Origin: Trogon surrucura
Lineage: Eukaryota > Chordata > Aves > Trogoniformes > Trogonidae
NCBI GenBank assembly: GCA_020746105.1
Contig: CM036619.1
Coordinates: 13,306,238-13,370,237, forward strand
DNA length: 64,000 bases
Direction of reading: 5' to 3'
Shown here: positions 12,401 to 26,140 of the stretch, in pieces
Layout: the number at the start of each line of letters is the position of its first letter
Numbering within the stretch: the first letter of the stretch is position 1
The notes under the pieces: model-generated
What the model saw: only the letters and a program-made list of their open reading frames with translations
Told to the model about the DNA's origin: nothing
Databases searched by the model: none
Made by a program: the position numbers and the translations under genes

Positions 12401-13936
12401 GGAGGCTTTTCTTTTCTAAAAACCATGGCATGACTTCAATCAACTATGTAAAATAAGTGCCTTTTCTGGGTCTTTTGCCCTTGTATAGGTATCTGCCTTA
12501 GTTAATGACCTGTGGTGCTCAGAGGATCCCAATGGTCCAGTTATTTGGAGGTTTTACAGCTGTTAAGACACCTACCTTCACAGCAGGCCTGTGAATTAAA
12601 GCACTCCTATTAACCCCACTGCTCAGGTGGGCAATTAAGGCATGAAGAGAGGCATGGAGTGAGAGTGCAAAAATCATGTCTTACAACAGGGCTGGAAACA
12701 GAAACTACATCCAGGTTTTCTGTGCTACAGGCTACTGCTCCGTCCTCCTGTAAATTCAAGCTATCCTCCCTGAAAATATTAACAGCCCCTGCAAAAGGAG
12801 CTGGCACTCTCAGATTAAGTCCCAGCAAACAAGCACCAAAGTCACAAAATCACCACAACTCTCACCAGCAGGCTCATGGGAGGAAGTAAAAAACTGAAGA
12901 TCAAAGGTCTGAACTATCTGCCTTCCCTCAGAAATCACTCATCAGACCAGGTCCATGTACACAGCAGAGAAGCTCGGCTGCTTCTGACAGTGCCAAACCT
13001 CCATCTGTCCTTACACAAGCTAAAAGTTACCTTCCTCTGTAGACGTAACAAATGCATCGCTAGCAAAGGCGTGCCTATTCCTCTTGGTTTTCCTCTGCTT
13101 GAATACTACAGTTCAAGAACCCTTCCTCCTTCCATATTTTTTTCTTTTTATTTTTGCTTAAACTCTGGAAGAAACTAGTATGGAGGGTTCCCCTGTGATG
13201 AAGACCTTCTCACAACCTCACCTCAATCAAAGTCTCTGGGCACCGACAACATATTAGTTCTCTCTCTCCGTCTCTGAAGGACCTGGAAGAGTCGACTCAC
13301 AGCTCTTTCAGTTAAGGGCATATTTTTTCCTGCTGCTGATAATACAAACTGAGCTTTCCTAGAATGCATCACATTATCCCTTCATCAGCTTCTTGGTCAG
13401 CTGTGAGGTCAAATACTAAAAAAGTGACCCTCCAAAAGATGCTTAGCTACTCCGTTTTCCATCATCCTAATCATATGTTGTGCCTGTTGAAGTTGCTTTA
13501 TTACATCTGCTGTAGTTCTTCTCCTGCAATTCCGAGATCATCTCTGTACATAATTTTCCCCTCACTGGCTTCAAATTTTAACTCGGCTCTTTGTTTTCAA
13601 AGCATTATTTAATTACTCTCCTTCTCTTAGTAAGTACCCAGACCTGACGCCCATGCAAAACTTTGCCTTAGTATAATCCTATGAACTGTGTGACTGAGGA
13701 CCTACCACACATCCAGCAGAAGAGGTAAAGAGACAAACAGCAAGCCCAGGGAGACCCTTTGATGCTTTACTTCAATACAGGTCACGAAACACTTCCTGCA
13801 GCTTACTGGGCACTTAAGGCATCTAATCCAAGACCAAGAGCCACCAACTGTTGTCCATCACTGGAAACTAGAACCCAGTCGAAGCATCACTCACGCTCAG
13901 TAAGTCTGCACAATTTGAAGTTCAAAATTAATAGTT
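9403..13936. other. Non-coding, intron-like DNA with no recognised gene
   Basis: There is no ORF with a recognisable domain; the longest open frames are about 100-120 codons and look like chance. No transposon is recognised. A/T-rich runs are scattered near 9.9-10.5 and 13.1-13.6 kb. Confidence 0.6.
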
Positions 13937-14095
13937 CACAAAGTGGTTCGGGATGGAAGGGATCTTAAAGATCATCTAGTTCCAACTCCCCTTCCATGGG
14001 CAGGGACACCTCCCAGCAGATCAGGTTCCCCAAAGTCCCATCCAACCTGGCCTTGAACACTTCCAGACAGGGGCCTTCCACAACTCCTCTAGGCA
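13937..14095 (-). mobile_element. CR1 3' fragment, diverged
   Basis: The plus strand contains GGATGGAAGGGATCTTAAAG, ATCATCTAGTTCCAACTCCC, then CATGGGCAGGGACACCTCCC and CATCCAACCTGGCCTTGAAC. These are successive blocks of the CR1 3' region in reverse complement. The terminal repeat has decayed (cacaaagtggttcggg), which suggests an older insertion. Confidence 0.85.
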
Positions 14096-14289
14096 AAGTT
14101 GTTTGGAGCTGAAGTAAACGTGTTCTAAGTTCTTCTGTTATCTAATCAATACACTCTCAATCAAACATTTATCCTTAGGGAAAAAAATAATCACACATTA
14201 TACATACAATTTTTAAATTTAAAAAAAAAAAGAAAAAAAGGAAGCAAAGTCTTTCAAAACTGTGCCTGCTTACGGGGAAAAGGCCTGTC

Positions 14290-14976
14290 TTGTCACTCAA
14301 TGTGCTAAGATTTTGGGTGGGTGTGTACAGTGTATTAAGCATCCCTATACAGGCACCTATTAGGCAACCAAATGCATTTTGCCCCTGGGGATCATGGGAC
14401 CAAACGAGCTTTCTCTTCCTCCCTGCAGCACCAGTTGCTGCTGCGATTCGTCACAGGGCAGAGCCGCTGCCCTCTGCGCGCAGCAACAGTTTTGCTGTTG
14501 AGAGAATTTGGCACGGCCACAAAGGACCTTTGTTCATGCCAGAAGCTGGGCACACAATGCAATCCTTCCCCCTTATCACACAGAGCTGGGTTTCCATAGC
14601 TGGGTTAGAAACACTCCCTGATGACTGCAACCCACAAACCCAAACACCGTCCCCTTCAACCAGTACGAGACCCTTCTTCCCACCTCAAATACTGCAGGAC
14701 AGAGGAGACAGAGGGGAGCAGTCACCGCTTTTTGAGGCATTAATTCCTGCAAACTCCAATCAGATCTGCAGCAAAAATGGGTCTGAGGGACTGCTGGAGT
14801 TTTGCCCTTGGTCTCTTCACCAGACTTTTGCTACCTGGATACTGCAAGACCACCTGAATACAAGGTACTCCGATTTGCAGGTACATCCTTTTCCTCAAGA
14901 GGCCAGAAACTTGGCAGATATTTCTGATCTAACAACATGTGATTCCTTTGTGCCACATTTGCCCATTTGCGTTTAA
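14290..14976 (+). other. Open reading frame of 228 codons, unrecognised, probably not a gene
   Basis: This is the longest open frame outside the CR1 element and the ZHX2 exon. The translation is rich in Ser, Pro, Gln and Leu, has no repeat, signal peptide, membrane segment or motif I recognise, and is antisense to the presumed ZHX2 intron. It sits in locally GC-richer DNA where stop codons are rarer. A chance ORF is the likeliest explanation; an exon of an antisense transcript cannot be excluded from sequence alone. Confidence 0.15.
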
Positions 14977-15195
14977 TCTGCCAGCCTCTCTGCGCACGTC
15001 TATTTATTTCAGCGCAGCAGCTTTGGGGAACTGCTCTGAATCCAGCCTGTCCCACCGTTCCCTCAACTTGCCCTTGCAATGAGAGTCCCTGGGGCCAGGA
15101 TAGGAGCTGCCAGCACCCAGGAGCTCCAGGGAAGGATACCAATATGGGGGGCAGGGGACAGAGGGTGAGCACACACTGACACGATGCGGCTGGGG

Positions 15196-15211
15196 AAAAA
15201 AAAAAAAAAAA
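15196..15211 (+). repeat. A16 homopolymer tract
   Basis: This is an uninterrupted run of 16 adenines after CGGCTGGGG. No transposon or retrocopy is visible on either side, so it looks like a simple homopolymer and not a poly(A) tail. Confidence 0.9.
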
Positions 15212-16043
15212 GTGGGACTTAGCAGGACGCAAATGTTTCTGCATTTTCTTTTCACCTAGGAAACAGAAAGAGGATGATTACTAGATCATTTACAAATTAT
15301 TTAACATCCCAGTTCAAAAGAAGCAGTTCTCCTTTTGGAAATATGCAGCAGAAAACAGTGAAAATGATCTTTGGAAACAAATGAAGTTTCATAAGACGTG
15401 ATCACATATTGAAAAATAATAATTGACATCATGCCTTTACAGACTTTTGTCACAGAGCATACCACAAAGAAGGACACATTTTGTTTCTTCCAGTCTCATT
15501 TTAAACTTCAAGAGAAGCGAGAACAAACTAGTTCCTACTTCCAAAACTGAGTTTGATCTGGATCATCCAAAGCTTGGATGCTTTGGCATCTGCCTGGAAT
15601 GGCCATTATGCTCCCAAACCACAAAGGAACCATGTTTCACCCAGTCAGATTATTGCTGTGCTGAAGAAGAAACTGCCAAGGAAACAACAACAACGAAAAA
15701 AAAATATTGGCAAAACTTCCCATTCATTTATTTCTTATCAGCAGAAGTGTCTGCCATTGGAACACCTTAAAGCATGACAAAGTATGCCTGGTGGTTGCCT
15801 CCTCCCATCTCCTCCCACACATTTGAATCCAGGCGTACTCACTATTCCCATTTTGGGGTCAGAGTCATCGCAGGCATCGGCCTCTGTCTCTCTGGTGCCT
15901 GCATTCCCCCTGGGGCTACTTCACAGCGCGTTCAGATGAACAAACTATAACAATGACGCTTGAGCAATACTTGAGAAATGCAGAAAAGGAGAAGAACTGC
16001 TCCTTAAAACAGTTTCTCACTCTAGGGTCTTTGTTTAAATCTT

Positions 16044-16065
16044 CCCCCCCCACCCCCCCCGCCCC
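16044..16065 (+). repeat. C-rich low-complexity tract
   Basis: The tract is two runs of about eight cytosines separated by one A, followed by G and four more C. The minus strand is correspondingly G-rich and could fold into a quadruplex. It is low-complexity sequence with no other assignment. Confidence 0.85.
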
Positions 16066-16877
16066 TCTAAACTGGGTTTCTTCTCCTCCCGTTTCTGGGA
16101 GGCCAGGACCCGGTCTGCAGCAGCACGCCCAGGGCTTACACTTGCTCTCGTGTGCTCCAGCAAACCCTCCTCCTTCCTACTCTCCTCTCTGTGCTACGAA
16201 ACAGGCTCCAACCAACCAGTCATCAAAATCCAGCATGACAGTAATATTCAGTATTTGTTTGCCAAAACACATGTGCACTCCCTTCCAAGGGAAGAAAAAA
16301 ATAGAAAAGAAGAACTTTAATGATATAATTTCAAAAGCCACTGATCTCGCGACCAGCTTGTGTTAATTTAGTTCATATCTCTCGGTTTTATAGTGTTTGT
16401 GAAAATTTCCCTCCCAAAAAGAAACAACCACCAAACATCCTACTAGGAACTCAGTGCAATGTGGCAGCTCTTTCCATGGCAACCCACCAGCACCGAGCCT
16501 GCTTTTCTGCACGGACCTTGCTGTGCAGCGAAGGAGGGCATGGACCGAGGCTGCTGAAAAGCTCCGTCTGTCAACTCCAGCCCAGCAATCCCGCCACCCC
16601 CGGAACCAAATACATGGGGAAAGGCAGCACTTGCGCGGCCTTGCTGCTGAAGCACAGCTTAGCTCCAACTGTTAACCAGTTGCTCGGTCACTTGCAGCTT
16701 GGTTGGTTTGCTTGCTTTGTAAAGCAGAGTTGATGTATTTTGTTTCCTAAACAGCATGGGAAACTACCTTTAGAGTCTCAAAATCATCCTCTGTACCAGA
16801 AGGGAAAGGAATTAAGACAACTGGGCCATGCTCTCAGACAGTCTGCACATGTAACAGCAGGATGCTCACTGGGGGAT

Positions 16878-16965
16878 ATCACAGAATGGTTAAGGTTGGA
16901 AGGGACCTTGAAGATCATCTACTTCCAACCTCCCTCCTGTGGGCACGGACAAGGATATCTCCTTC
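16878..16965 (-). mobile_element. CR1 3' tail fragment
   Basis: The plus strand reads CACAGAATGGTTAAGGTTGG, AAGGGACCTTGAAGATCATC and then CTTCCAACCTCCCTCCTGTG. This is a canonical CR1 3' end in reverse complement, truncated after about 85 bases. Confidence 0.88.
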
Positions 16966-19900
16966 CGGAGGACAGGCAGAAGCCTGTATCACTCTCAGCA
17001 CCAGCAGGACAACTGTGCTGGGCTCACCACCACCGCGGGCAGCTCAGCTGCTGCGGAGGGCAGGGCAGGATGCTGGTGAGCTCCCTGGCTGCCTCCGGGA
17101 GCTGTTGCTGGATGCCGCACTTGATGTTCCACTAGGACCAACCAGCCATTGCTGCAGCACCAACTAAACACGTTCTAGGCTCTCAAGCTTGTCTCTGCAA
17201 CTACAAGTGTTCCTCCAAAATATCATACCCCCTCACTCCTGCTCTTTGATGAATACTTTAGAAATTCAGCATCTCCAGACATGTGGGAGCTAAGACCTCC
17301 AGGCATATCTCGTCTTTGGCTACTCCTCAACCTAGCCACGCAGCCAAACCCTTTGTGTAACTACTCAAGATCCAAAGCTGACACACAAGCAAGCTCCCAA
17401 GGATTGCCAGCTCCCTGCTTTCCTCTTCCCAGTAGCATTCCCTCCCTGTCTTACCACCTGCAAGGCTCTGCCCTAAGCACCATGATTACGCAGACTGGAG
17501 CGTTCGAGGGTTATTTCTCCTGAGACTTTATGTGAAAGTTTAGCTGCACAACAGTTTCTGAGCTTTAGACAAAAACCATGTTCCAATCCAGACTGGGCTT
17601 CAGGCCTCTTTTCCGACAAAAGTATTGGCAAAATACGTATTTATGTGAAGAGCTTAAGTTCCTGCAGATCAGCTGCTTTCTCATGAGGAAACGCTCATGA
17701 ATGTTTCCTGCAGTGACTCCCATCTCAAGACTTTTGTGATACTCAGGGAACTAGATCAACTGCATGCTTCTCACCTGGAAGAAGAACCCAAGAGATCTAA
17801 ATTATTGAATTACTTTTGCCTTTTCACAAAGTTTCTCTTTGTGATTTCTTTGTCTTGTGGAGGTGATCTGTTTCCCTTTCAATGCCTTTTGCCTTCTCCA
17901 CCCCCATCAAAACGTGGAGGACATGAAGGAAGCTTGGGCAGAAGGAATCAAACTGCTCACATAGGTCCTGATTTGTATGGTCTCTAAAATGTTCCTGAGA
18001 GGCAGTCCCCATGAAGAAGGGCTGCATTTGGCTTAGGGAGAAATCAGGCCTAATGCACTTAATTCCCCTGGTATCTCCTGTGACCTCATGACAGTAAATT
18101 AAAGGTAAAAAATGAGAGAGGAGAGAAAGGGAACAAACAAGAGACCCTTGAAGTCCTGTCCCTCTCATGCAGGCCACAGGCCTCTGCTCTCCTTTCGAAA
18201 AGCAAAGTTATCCTGTGTGCAGTATTGCAAGAGGAGGAAAGGCAGCCAGGGAGTGTGAAAAGGCTGCAGAGCCTGTAATGGAAAATCCTCACTCAGTCAC
18301 TGAGCAGTCCTCTCGTAACGCTTATTTTAATAAAGCGAATATGATGAAACGCAGCCCAATTGCACACAACATTGCTGAGAAATTGGATCCGCCTGCGGAA
18401 ATCGACTTCCAAACCCTTCCTCTCCAAATACTGGCAGTTCACATCAGTTAACTGCATCCAAACCATTCCCAAGCAAGAAGAGACGGGAGAGACGAGACAG
18501 GACGGGTCACTCCATGTTTGATTCATCTTCAGAGCAGGGCCCTCATTGGTTCCTTCTGTCACTTGCCGAGGTTCAAACACGGCATCTCTAGCTGCTTCCT
18601 AATGATGAAAAGTGGCACTACATAAAAGAGTTCAAGGGCAACATCCATGGGATTTGGTCTTAGCTGTTGTATGAGCGAGCGACAAAAAAAAGCCTTAATA
18701 TTAGGTCTGGGAAAGCAAGTTAAAAAAGGTCCTCTCTGTTTTCTTCTCATCATTTCCTTTTAATTCTAGATCTTATTCTTTCAAAATCAAATTCAAACAA
18801 GAACAGAGAGAATTTACTCCTTTTGTACAATAAACCAGCCTAACTGCTGAGGTCAGTGTTTTCAGACCAACACATAAAAGCAGAAGACCCAGTTGAAGAA
18901 ATTCAGCGCTGGCTGATTTATCCTTTAGAAAGGATGAAGAACGGCCATCCCGGCATGTCAAGTTTGTTTCTTTGAAGGCAAAACAATCAGTGTTGGTATC
19001 AGATGGCAGGAGTTGAAAAAAAGACAAACAACAAAACACAAACCAAAACCCAAAACCTTTCCAGATTGTCCCAAGATACCTCTAAGGGCTTCAAATACTG
19101 AACAACAGGATAGCCCCTGTGGTCCATCGAGCTTGAAGTGAACCAAAGTGATGTGCTCGTCCCCATCTTCTGCCCCAGACATGCAGAGAAAAACCAAGGC
19201 AGCAAAGTGGGAGCAGAACCACAAATTATTTAACCCACTGAAAGGGACTTCGGATGGGATCCAGGCCTCACTTTTCTGAGGAAACAAAGCATGGCCTGAG
19301 GCTTGGAAAAATAAAACCACCACCCCCACTCCTAAAACCACAGCAAAAATCCACCAAAACCATACTAGGAGAAGAAGAGAGGGGGGAAAACAAAAAGTGC
19401 AGTGGGTTTTAATTCAGATCTGAAGTAAGAAAAAGAGGGTTAATGAAAAAAAAAACCCATATTCTTTCCTCCTTGGACAATCTCATTTCAAGATGCAGGC
19501 ACATACAGACAGGATGCGTATCAAGCCGTACAAGAATAATACACACCATCGCCGCTTCCTCAGGGCGTAAACAGCACCTGGAAAGGAACACCTTTCCATG
19601 CAGCTCTGTTTGCTTCCAAGCCCAAGTAACGCAAAAGAAGGGCTGTCTGAAGATGCTCAGTAGTGGGTCAATCTTTCCCAGCAGGTAGGAGAGCTATAAA
19701 TCAATCATTTTAAAACAAAACAAAAAACCAACAAAAACCCACGAGGCTGCTGGGAAGAAATAAAATTGGCGGGGGGAAAAAAAAAAGGTAAAGATGAAAA
19801 GCACTCTTTAATGCAGCACTGAAGTTCTTCTGAAGAGAAAGCACAGAAATGATAAGAAAAGGAAAGAAAGGAAAAGAAGAAAGCAGCCCATTGACACTAG

Positions 19901-20418
19901 CTACAGATATATTTTTTTAATGGGCATTAGGTCAGCAGGGCATTTTCCATTGCCCTGCTTAAACCAGAGCTTTGATGATGTTGCAGGTCTGATCTTAGTA
20001 CAGCATTTAGCCTGGTGGGACCGTAAGTTTAGTGTGAGTGTGTGTATGCACACATGGATGATAACGCAGGGTTTTCCTGAGGGGAAGAAGGGTGATTTGT
20101 AGGCAGATGATGAGAACAGCAGGTGCTGGGTTGCACCTCAAATGGTTTTTGGGTTGTTGACAAGGGGAAGGAGGAGAGAATGGAATAAGCAGCAGCAAAG
20201 GAGAGAAGGCAAGAGGAAATAAATAAGAAAAAGCTTTGCCTTCAATGTCCTACAGTCCTCCTGAATTCAGCCAAAAGGCCAGCCTTGCTGCTGCCACCGA
20301 ATGCCACCTGGCAGCGGCACCTTCCCTCTATCAACAGAGCCCTAGTCAGGGGCTTCAGGCTTCTCTTTCCTAGCCAAATTTTTAGCCCAACCTACAGGCA
20401 CACCCATCCCAACTCAGC
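16966..20418. other. Non-coding, intron-like DNA with no recognised gene
   Basis: A GC-richer patch at about 16970-17130 directly follows the CR1 tail and has several CpGs, but it is short and carries no ORF of substance. The rest is ordinary A/G-rich DNA with short A runs near 19445 and 19777. Short ORFs of up to about 130 codons show no domains. Confidence 0.55.
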
Positions 20419-20438
20419 ATCACAGAATCACAGAATGT
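20419..20438 (-). mobile_element. Possible CR1 terminal remnant
   Basis: Only the terminal repeat ATCACAGAATCACAGAATG is recognisable; the sequence beyond it does not match the next CR1 block. It is either a very short truncated insertion or a chance match. Confidence 0.4.
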
Positions 20439-23400
20439 AACATTGTTGGCCAAGGCAGCAACAATAAAACACATTTTTTGCAGTATTTTTGATAGCGATT
20501 TGCATCTACACAAAAATGAGGACACTCTGGGCTTCCTCCTTCAAAAAGACTCCAGGAAAGGAAAGATCACAAATCCACATTCTGCTTTTCTTTCAAATTC
20601 CACAGTGCTTTTTCCAATCTAATTCAATAAGGACTATGTAAACAGATTGGAGCCCAACGAGTTCCCAGTAAATTAGCCACTGAACTAACACAGTGGAAGT
20701 TAAAGAAGATTAGCTAGAAGCTGAAGTCAATGTTTAAAACACAGACTGGGGACAGACTGCACAGGTTTGGAAGCTAGCTTTCAGGAAAACCTCCCCTGTA
20801 ACTTCAGCAATCCCTTAGGTTTAATTACCACAGTTTTAGGATAGGTTGCCATAATTCGACTACAGTTTCTGTTAAGGTGTAAAAGGTCCCTGGAGAACAC
20901 CACCATTTGTGCCAGCACCAATTCACTGTAACCTAACCGCATGCAATACATTTGCTACACACAATGTCTTTTAGTTAAGTAGCACTTACAAATCCAAAAC
21001 AAGCCCAGAGAATCTTTTTCTGCTCATTACATTACAGGTAGCTGTGGCACTGCCCCAAATGGTCACTGCTTCAGACCCCTGAAGACTGGAAGAACTGCTG
21101 GCAGACATGAAGAGCAAAGCAGAAGACATCCATAGCTCTATGGGGAACCTGCACCACTGGCAGCGTGGATGTAGTGATGCTACAGATGGACAGTGCCCGG
21201 ATTCACTTTGTCCTTGGGCAGGTAAAGTTGGAAGGTAGGAAAAAAGCACTGGAGGCCCAACAAGAAGCTTAACATTCACAAGTTGCTGTAAGAACTGTCA
21301 AAGGGTTAACAATTTCCAGTGGCTTTACTTTAGGAGGGGCAAGATAGAAATGGGAACACATTTTCAAATTTAATTCTTCATTCCCCGAGGATTATATTCC
21401 AGGAAATTACTCTGTTATATGAATATTGTTACTGCATGACATTTTGGTCCCATTATCTCAGACTCTTTTTGGCATGTATGGCAGACGTGATTCACCATAG
21501 GTTTAATGACATGCCACACACTGGTTCAAATATGTCCTACTAATGCAAGAATCCAAGAGAACCTTTATTTTCCTATGCTTTAAGTCACAACTTAGAAATG
21601 CCTCAGTCAGTCACACAGTCCTCAACCAGTTTTAAGATCTCCCACGTAGATTCATGAAACTTTAAACAACAAAAGAAAACCTCCTGAGACAGATAAAACT
21701 GCTTCTCATAAACATGAGGAAGACAGGATATGGTTTAACTGTTAGCACTAGAAACACCCCAATACAAATCCCTTTTCCAGCATTTTTGAGCTATTCACAT
21801 GAAGTGGTCTCTCTGTATGATTACGAGACAGGATTTTTATAGCAGAAAGGTGTTCCCAGATCAACAGTTTTTTCCCAATCACGACAGCAGTACTACAAAA
21901 CTGAACAAGCCTCAATCTTTGTCCCAAAGAGTTCACACGCTATTTCCCTGCTCAAAGGGGAGTTCAGAGGATTATTATCTCTAAATTGCTTTGAAGTTTA
22001 AAAAAAAAAAACGAACAACTAAGTGCTAAATATTGCTGTCTACATGAGCCAACACATACTCTTCAAAACTCTCTACTAACCATTTATACTATGTTAAAAA
22101 TAGGAATTTTGAGCAATAAGCTAGATGCTCTACAATCAGCAGCTCAAGAACAACAAGCAACACCAAGTGTTACTGTCTCTGGTAATAGCCCCTGCAGGCA
22201 AAACTGTTTTCAGGTTAAACCAAACGGATTTCAACTCATGCAATCAGACAAATTTAATTCAATCCCTTCAGGCAAAGAGTTGAGTGTGTTTCTACCCTGC
22301 ATACGACAAAAAGCAAGTGGTGCCCATCAGAACGAGGTCAGGCTTTGCAAAGGGGAGACCACTCTCCTGGACCTCCTATGAAACATGGCTCACTTCAGGT
22401 TAACCGCTGCTGTGCCGAGGGTGGGTCTCGGATAAGAGGCAGCAGCAGAACACCAGTTACCACCAGTAACCCACATTGGAAAGGATACGCAATCAGTGTG
22501 CATGAATCTAGTCACGCTATCAGTCGTCCTTTTGACAAAACAGAATCCATCAAATTCACTCACAGGAATACAAAGACACATCACACACACATCCCCTACA
22601 AGCTTCCAATTGCCTAGAATAAAATCCAGCCTTTGTAAAGCAGCCACAGACTAATTTTCAGACGTGGCCAGTACCCAAATCTCCAAACAATTTAATGAGA
22701 ATCCCAGGAGTTCAATGTTCTGCAAAAAAATGGAAGTCCTACGTGTTTCATACAGGTGTCTGACATGGCACTGGCACTTAATCCCTGGCAAATATGCCAG
22801 CTCTGACGCTATCTGGGTCTGCACTATTCCCACCAGTGGGAAGAGCCAAGGAAGTGCCCCGACACACATCAAGGCCTTTAATGCCCCAGCTAGTCTTGCT
22901 GAAGCAAAGTGGATGGCTGGCTCCGTCGCTCAAGTAGGCTGGGTGGTATCTGAAAAGAAAAGCACAGCTAATTACATGGACTCATTGAATGTCAGTGTTT
23001 CCTGAGAGGTGACACCAGGGATCATTCCTCCTTTTAGAGATCTGAACGTTTGAGGAAGAGCAGAGGCACAGAGCAGTGTGGGACAGTGTCAGTAAGATTT
23101 ATCCTGCTAGACCCTCCCAAAAAGCAAAGAAAATTCATTGATAGCAACCGATGGGGCTGTACAAAACAGAGTGGCTTCTCCCACAAAACAGATCTGGTGC
23201 CGGACAGTCATGGTGATGACACAAAACGTGAGCACGCTGTAATGCTCACCATGCCTCAGGAGCCTCCGCCTGAGCAGACATTACACTGGGACCCCACAGA
23301 CACGCTGCTGCAGGGGGGCAAGAACTGTCACATTTTGAAATCATCATTTATTGCAAAATTCTGAGGTTTGGAAGCAGCACAAAAGCAGCATGCTGTAAGG

Positions 23401-25074
23401 GAGGTTTTCAAGAGCGGGTTGTTAGCGTGGCATCGCCTCGGTGCTCAGTGTTGGGAAGGGGTCTTGGAAAAGGACACCCCAATTTTCCAAGAGCTGTTGT
23501 GCTATCGATGCCCTACATCACTCCAAGCTCATTACATTGATGTTACTGCCGCTAAATTTACAGGCATATGTTTCAGACAGCCATGGAAGAGGACACAATG
23601 CTGGAGCCCCGTGCTCTGTTCCACTGACGTATCTCAGAACACAGTAAATAGACCAAAGTTTTTAGGAGAAGCAACAGTTTCACCACATTATCTATGACTG
23701 GCCAGAGACCTGTCAAGCACAGCTGTGTATCTGCTGGGAGAGAAGTAGCCTGTTGCAAAGGCCAGGTGTCAGAAGCAAGTAAACCAAATACAGTGGAATG
23801 ATCACACTGCTCCATTGCCTGTAAGCACTGTGCTACACAGTGCTCCTAACCCAGGGCTGCTGCTTGGAGCTGCATCCTAGAAAATTCCCCCCCTTATAAA
23901 CAAGGGCTTTCTCATGCTTATTCCTTTTGCAACCAGCTTACAAAACCTTCAAAATACCTTGCTACTTGTTTTGCTATTCATCTCTTTTGGAATCACCTAA
24001 TCATCTACCAAAGCCCAGAGTAGCTAAAACACCGTTTCCTTCCCTGCTGCCACCACAGCAGCTGTTTGGAGGTCACCACCTCCCCCCCTCCATTTGTCCT
24101 GTCCCTGAGAGAGCAGCTGCACGTGGATCAGCCACACCACGGTTGCAGAGCAGTGGCTGGGGGCCATCTCAGCAGCTCAGCACAGGATTTCTTTTCGCCA
24201 GGTTGGCCTCAGGCTTAAGGACACAATCCCGCTGGGAAGGGAGATGTGCACCACCGTGGGCACACACCACGTGCCAGGGGACGCAAAACTCAACACCCAT
24301 CCTGCCCTATCTGCTTCTTACACTCAGAAACCCTCTCCTGGATGCCCGAAGGTAACGTATGTTACGGCAGGCTCTGGAAGTTTTATTTCACTTTGAACAC
24401 ACAGGGTGTGCCTCCGATTTCACCGTCACCTCCATCAGTCAAGGCCAGCATAAGGCTAACACACACGATCAGGAGTTAATCCAAATGACACAATTACTCA
24501 ACCACATTCGGCTGGAAAACGACGCTCAGAGATCCTCAAGACACACACAAAACACACCCTTCAGGTTTTAACAGACAGCAAAGTAAGATGCTTTTGGATC
24601 TTCTCTTATTAAATGTGGCACAATTTCTATAGTAACAGATCAAAACTTACCGCTGCAGCAGGCAGCACTACACATTACGCTACCACTGCAGAAGTTTCCT
24701 TCTTTTTGATAACATGCACCAAAAGGAATGTGTTCATAATGGAGCAATGTCTATTAAGGGTGGGCTCCCTTCTGCCCTGCAGGCACATAAGGGCTTGCTT
24801 TCACCTACTCACAAGTGCTTACTCCAAGTGCTTTGGTAGTATTTTTAGAGGGGCTGATCCTGGCTCACTGAAGTCCTCTGAAATTTTCCTATTGACTCTG
24901 GCAGAAGCAAGATCAAAGAAAAAAGCTGCTCCTTTTCTGTACTCCAGTATCAGAGAAATGGTCTGTCCACGGTCACTCAGTGGGCTCTTTTACTTAAGAG
25001 AAAATGCTTAGAGAGCAAGGTCACATCAAGGTGGGGATTCACTGAGTGCTTTACAACAGAGCTAAAAATAAAGC
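20439..25074. other. Non-coding, intron-like DNA with no recognised gene
   Basis: No transposon, RNA gene or credible protein is recognised. ORFs reach about 140 codons in the GC-richer part at 23.9-24.4 kb and have no domain. Confidence 0.6.
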
Positions 25075-25205
25075 AGTTGCTTTTTGTATTTATATAGTAT
25101 ACAATAATTAATACATAATCATTAGAGACAATTATATAAATACATATTTATTATATATAAATAATATATCTTTAAATAGTACCAATAACAAATAACAACA
25201 ACAAA
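25075..25205. repeat. AT-rich low-complexity block
   Basis: The block is almost entirely A and T, with repeated TATATA, AATAATTA and TTATATAAATA words, and ends in an AACAACAAC-type run. It could act as an easily unwound or matrix-attachment-type segment, but composition is all that supports this. Confidence 0.8.
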
Positions 25206-25794
25206 TGCAAGACCATTCCCCATCCTACTGAAGCTCGAACCTCCTGGAGTAGATCTCAAGTGCTGCACTTACTTCTCACCCTTCCTACACACACTCCGGG
25301 CAGCAGCTCAAACCCAGCTGCCCCAAGCGCTGCTGAGTTTGATTCATCTGTCTGGATTTCAGAGCGCAGCAAACGCAGTTACAGTCTGGTTTGAGGCGTG
25401 CAAGCAGAAGACTGTGCTTGGAGAAGACAGGAAGCATGCCAGATTGTTTATACCCGAGTCATGATTAACACTGACAGTGAAAACCAAGTCAACTCAGAGA
25501 CCGCTACTGTGCTCAGCACCCATGTGATGCTCGACCCTAACTCTGTGAGCAGCAAGACAGGGACTAAGTGCCCATTACCCACACAACATGGCTGCATCGT
25601 GGGAAACTATTTGTGATGCAGAGCACATGATATCCCACATTGAATTTGCTGGGTTAGGAGACAGGAGCATGTTCTCCAACACATGAGCAGACTCAGGGAT
25701 TCATGTGCTCTTGCTTTCAAGACATCAACCTCGTGATTTCCAACAGACACCCCAGCAGCCACTGAAAAGACTACACTACCAAAACCTAGCGATG

Positions 25795-26140
25795 GAAGCA
25801 GAAGGATGAAGAAGACTGAGAGGAGACTTTATCAACTTCCATAAATATGGAAGACAGACTCTTTCCAGTAGTGACAGTGACAGGACAAAAGGCAACAGGC
25901 ACAAGCTGAAACACAGGAAGTTTCATCCAAATATGAGGGGAAACTTCTTTATTGTGAGGGTGACAGAGCACTGGAACAGGCTACCCAGGGAGGCTGTGGA
26001 GTCTCCATCTTCGGAGACTTCCAAAACACTCCCTGGATGCAATCCCATGTGATGTGCTTGAGGCAATTCTACTTTAGCAGGGGCATTGGACTAGATGATC
26101 TCTAGAGATCCCTGCCAGCTGACGATTCTGTGATTCTGTA
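25795..26140 (+). mobile_element. CR1 3' fragment, about 350 bp
   Basis: It runs from the last part of the CR1 coding region into its 3' UTR. Recognisable blocks are GAGGGTGACAGAGCACTGGA, ACAGGCTACCCAGGGAGGCT, GTGGAGTCTCC, GGACTAGATGATCTCTAGAG and the terminal GATTCTGTGATTCTGT. It is plus-oriented and 5'-truncated, and has lost coding ability. The well-preserved 3' repeat suggests it is not among the oldest copies here. Confidence 0.92.

Larger units (their letters stand above)
14096..16877. other. Non-coding DNA with one long uncharacterised ORF
   Basis: It contains an A-rich run at 14220-14240, a 228-codon plus-strand ORF (listed separately), an A16 tract at 15196-15211 and a C-rich tract at 16044-16065. 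No repeat family or domain is recognised otherwise. Confidence 0.55.

Noticed and set aside
15196..15211. A16 tract as a possible poly(A) tail of a processed pseudogene
   Set aside because: No coding or repeat sequence precedes it and no target duplication is visible.
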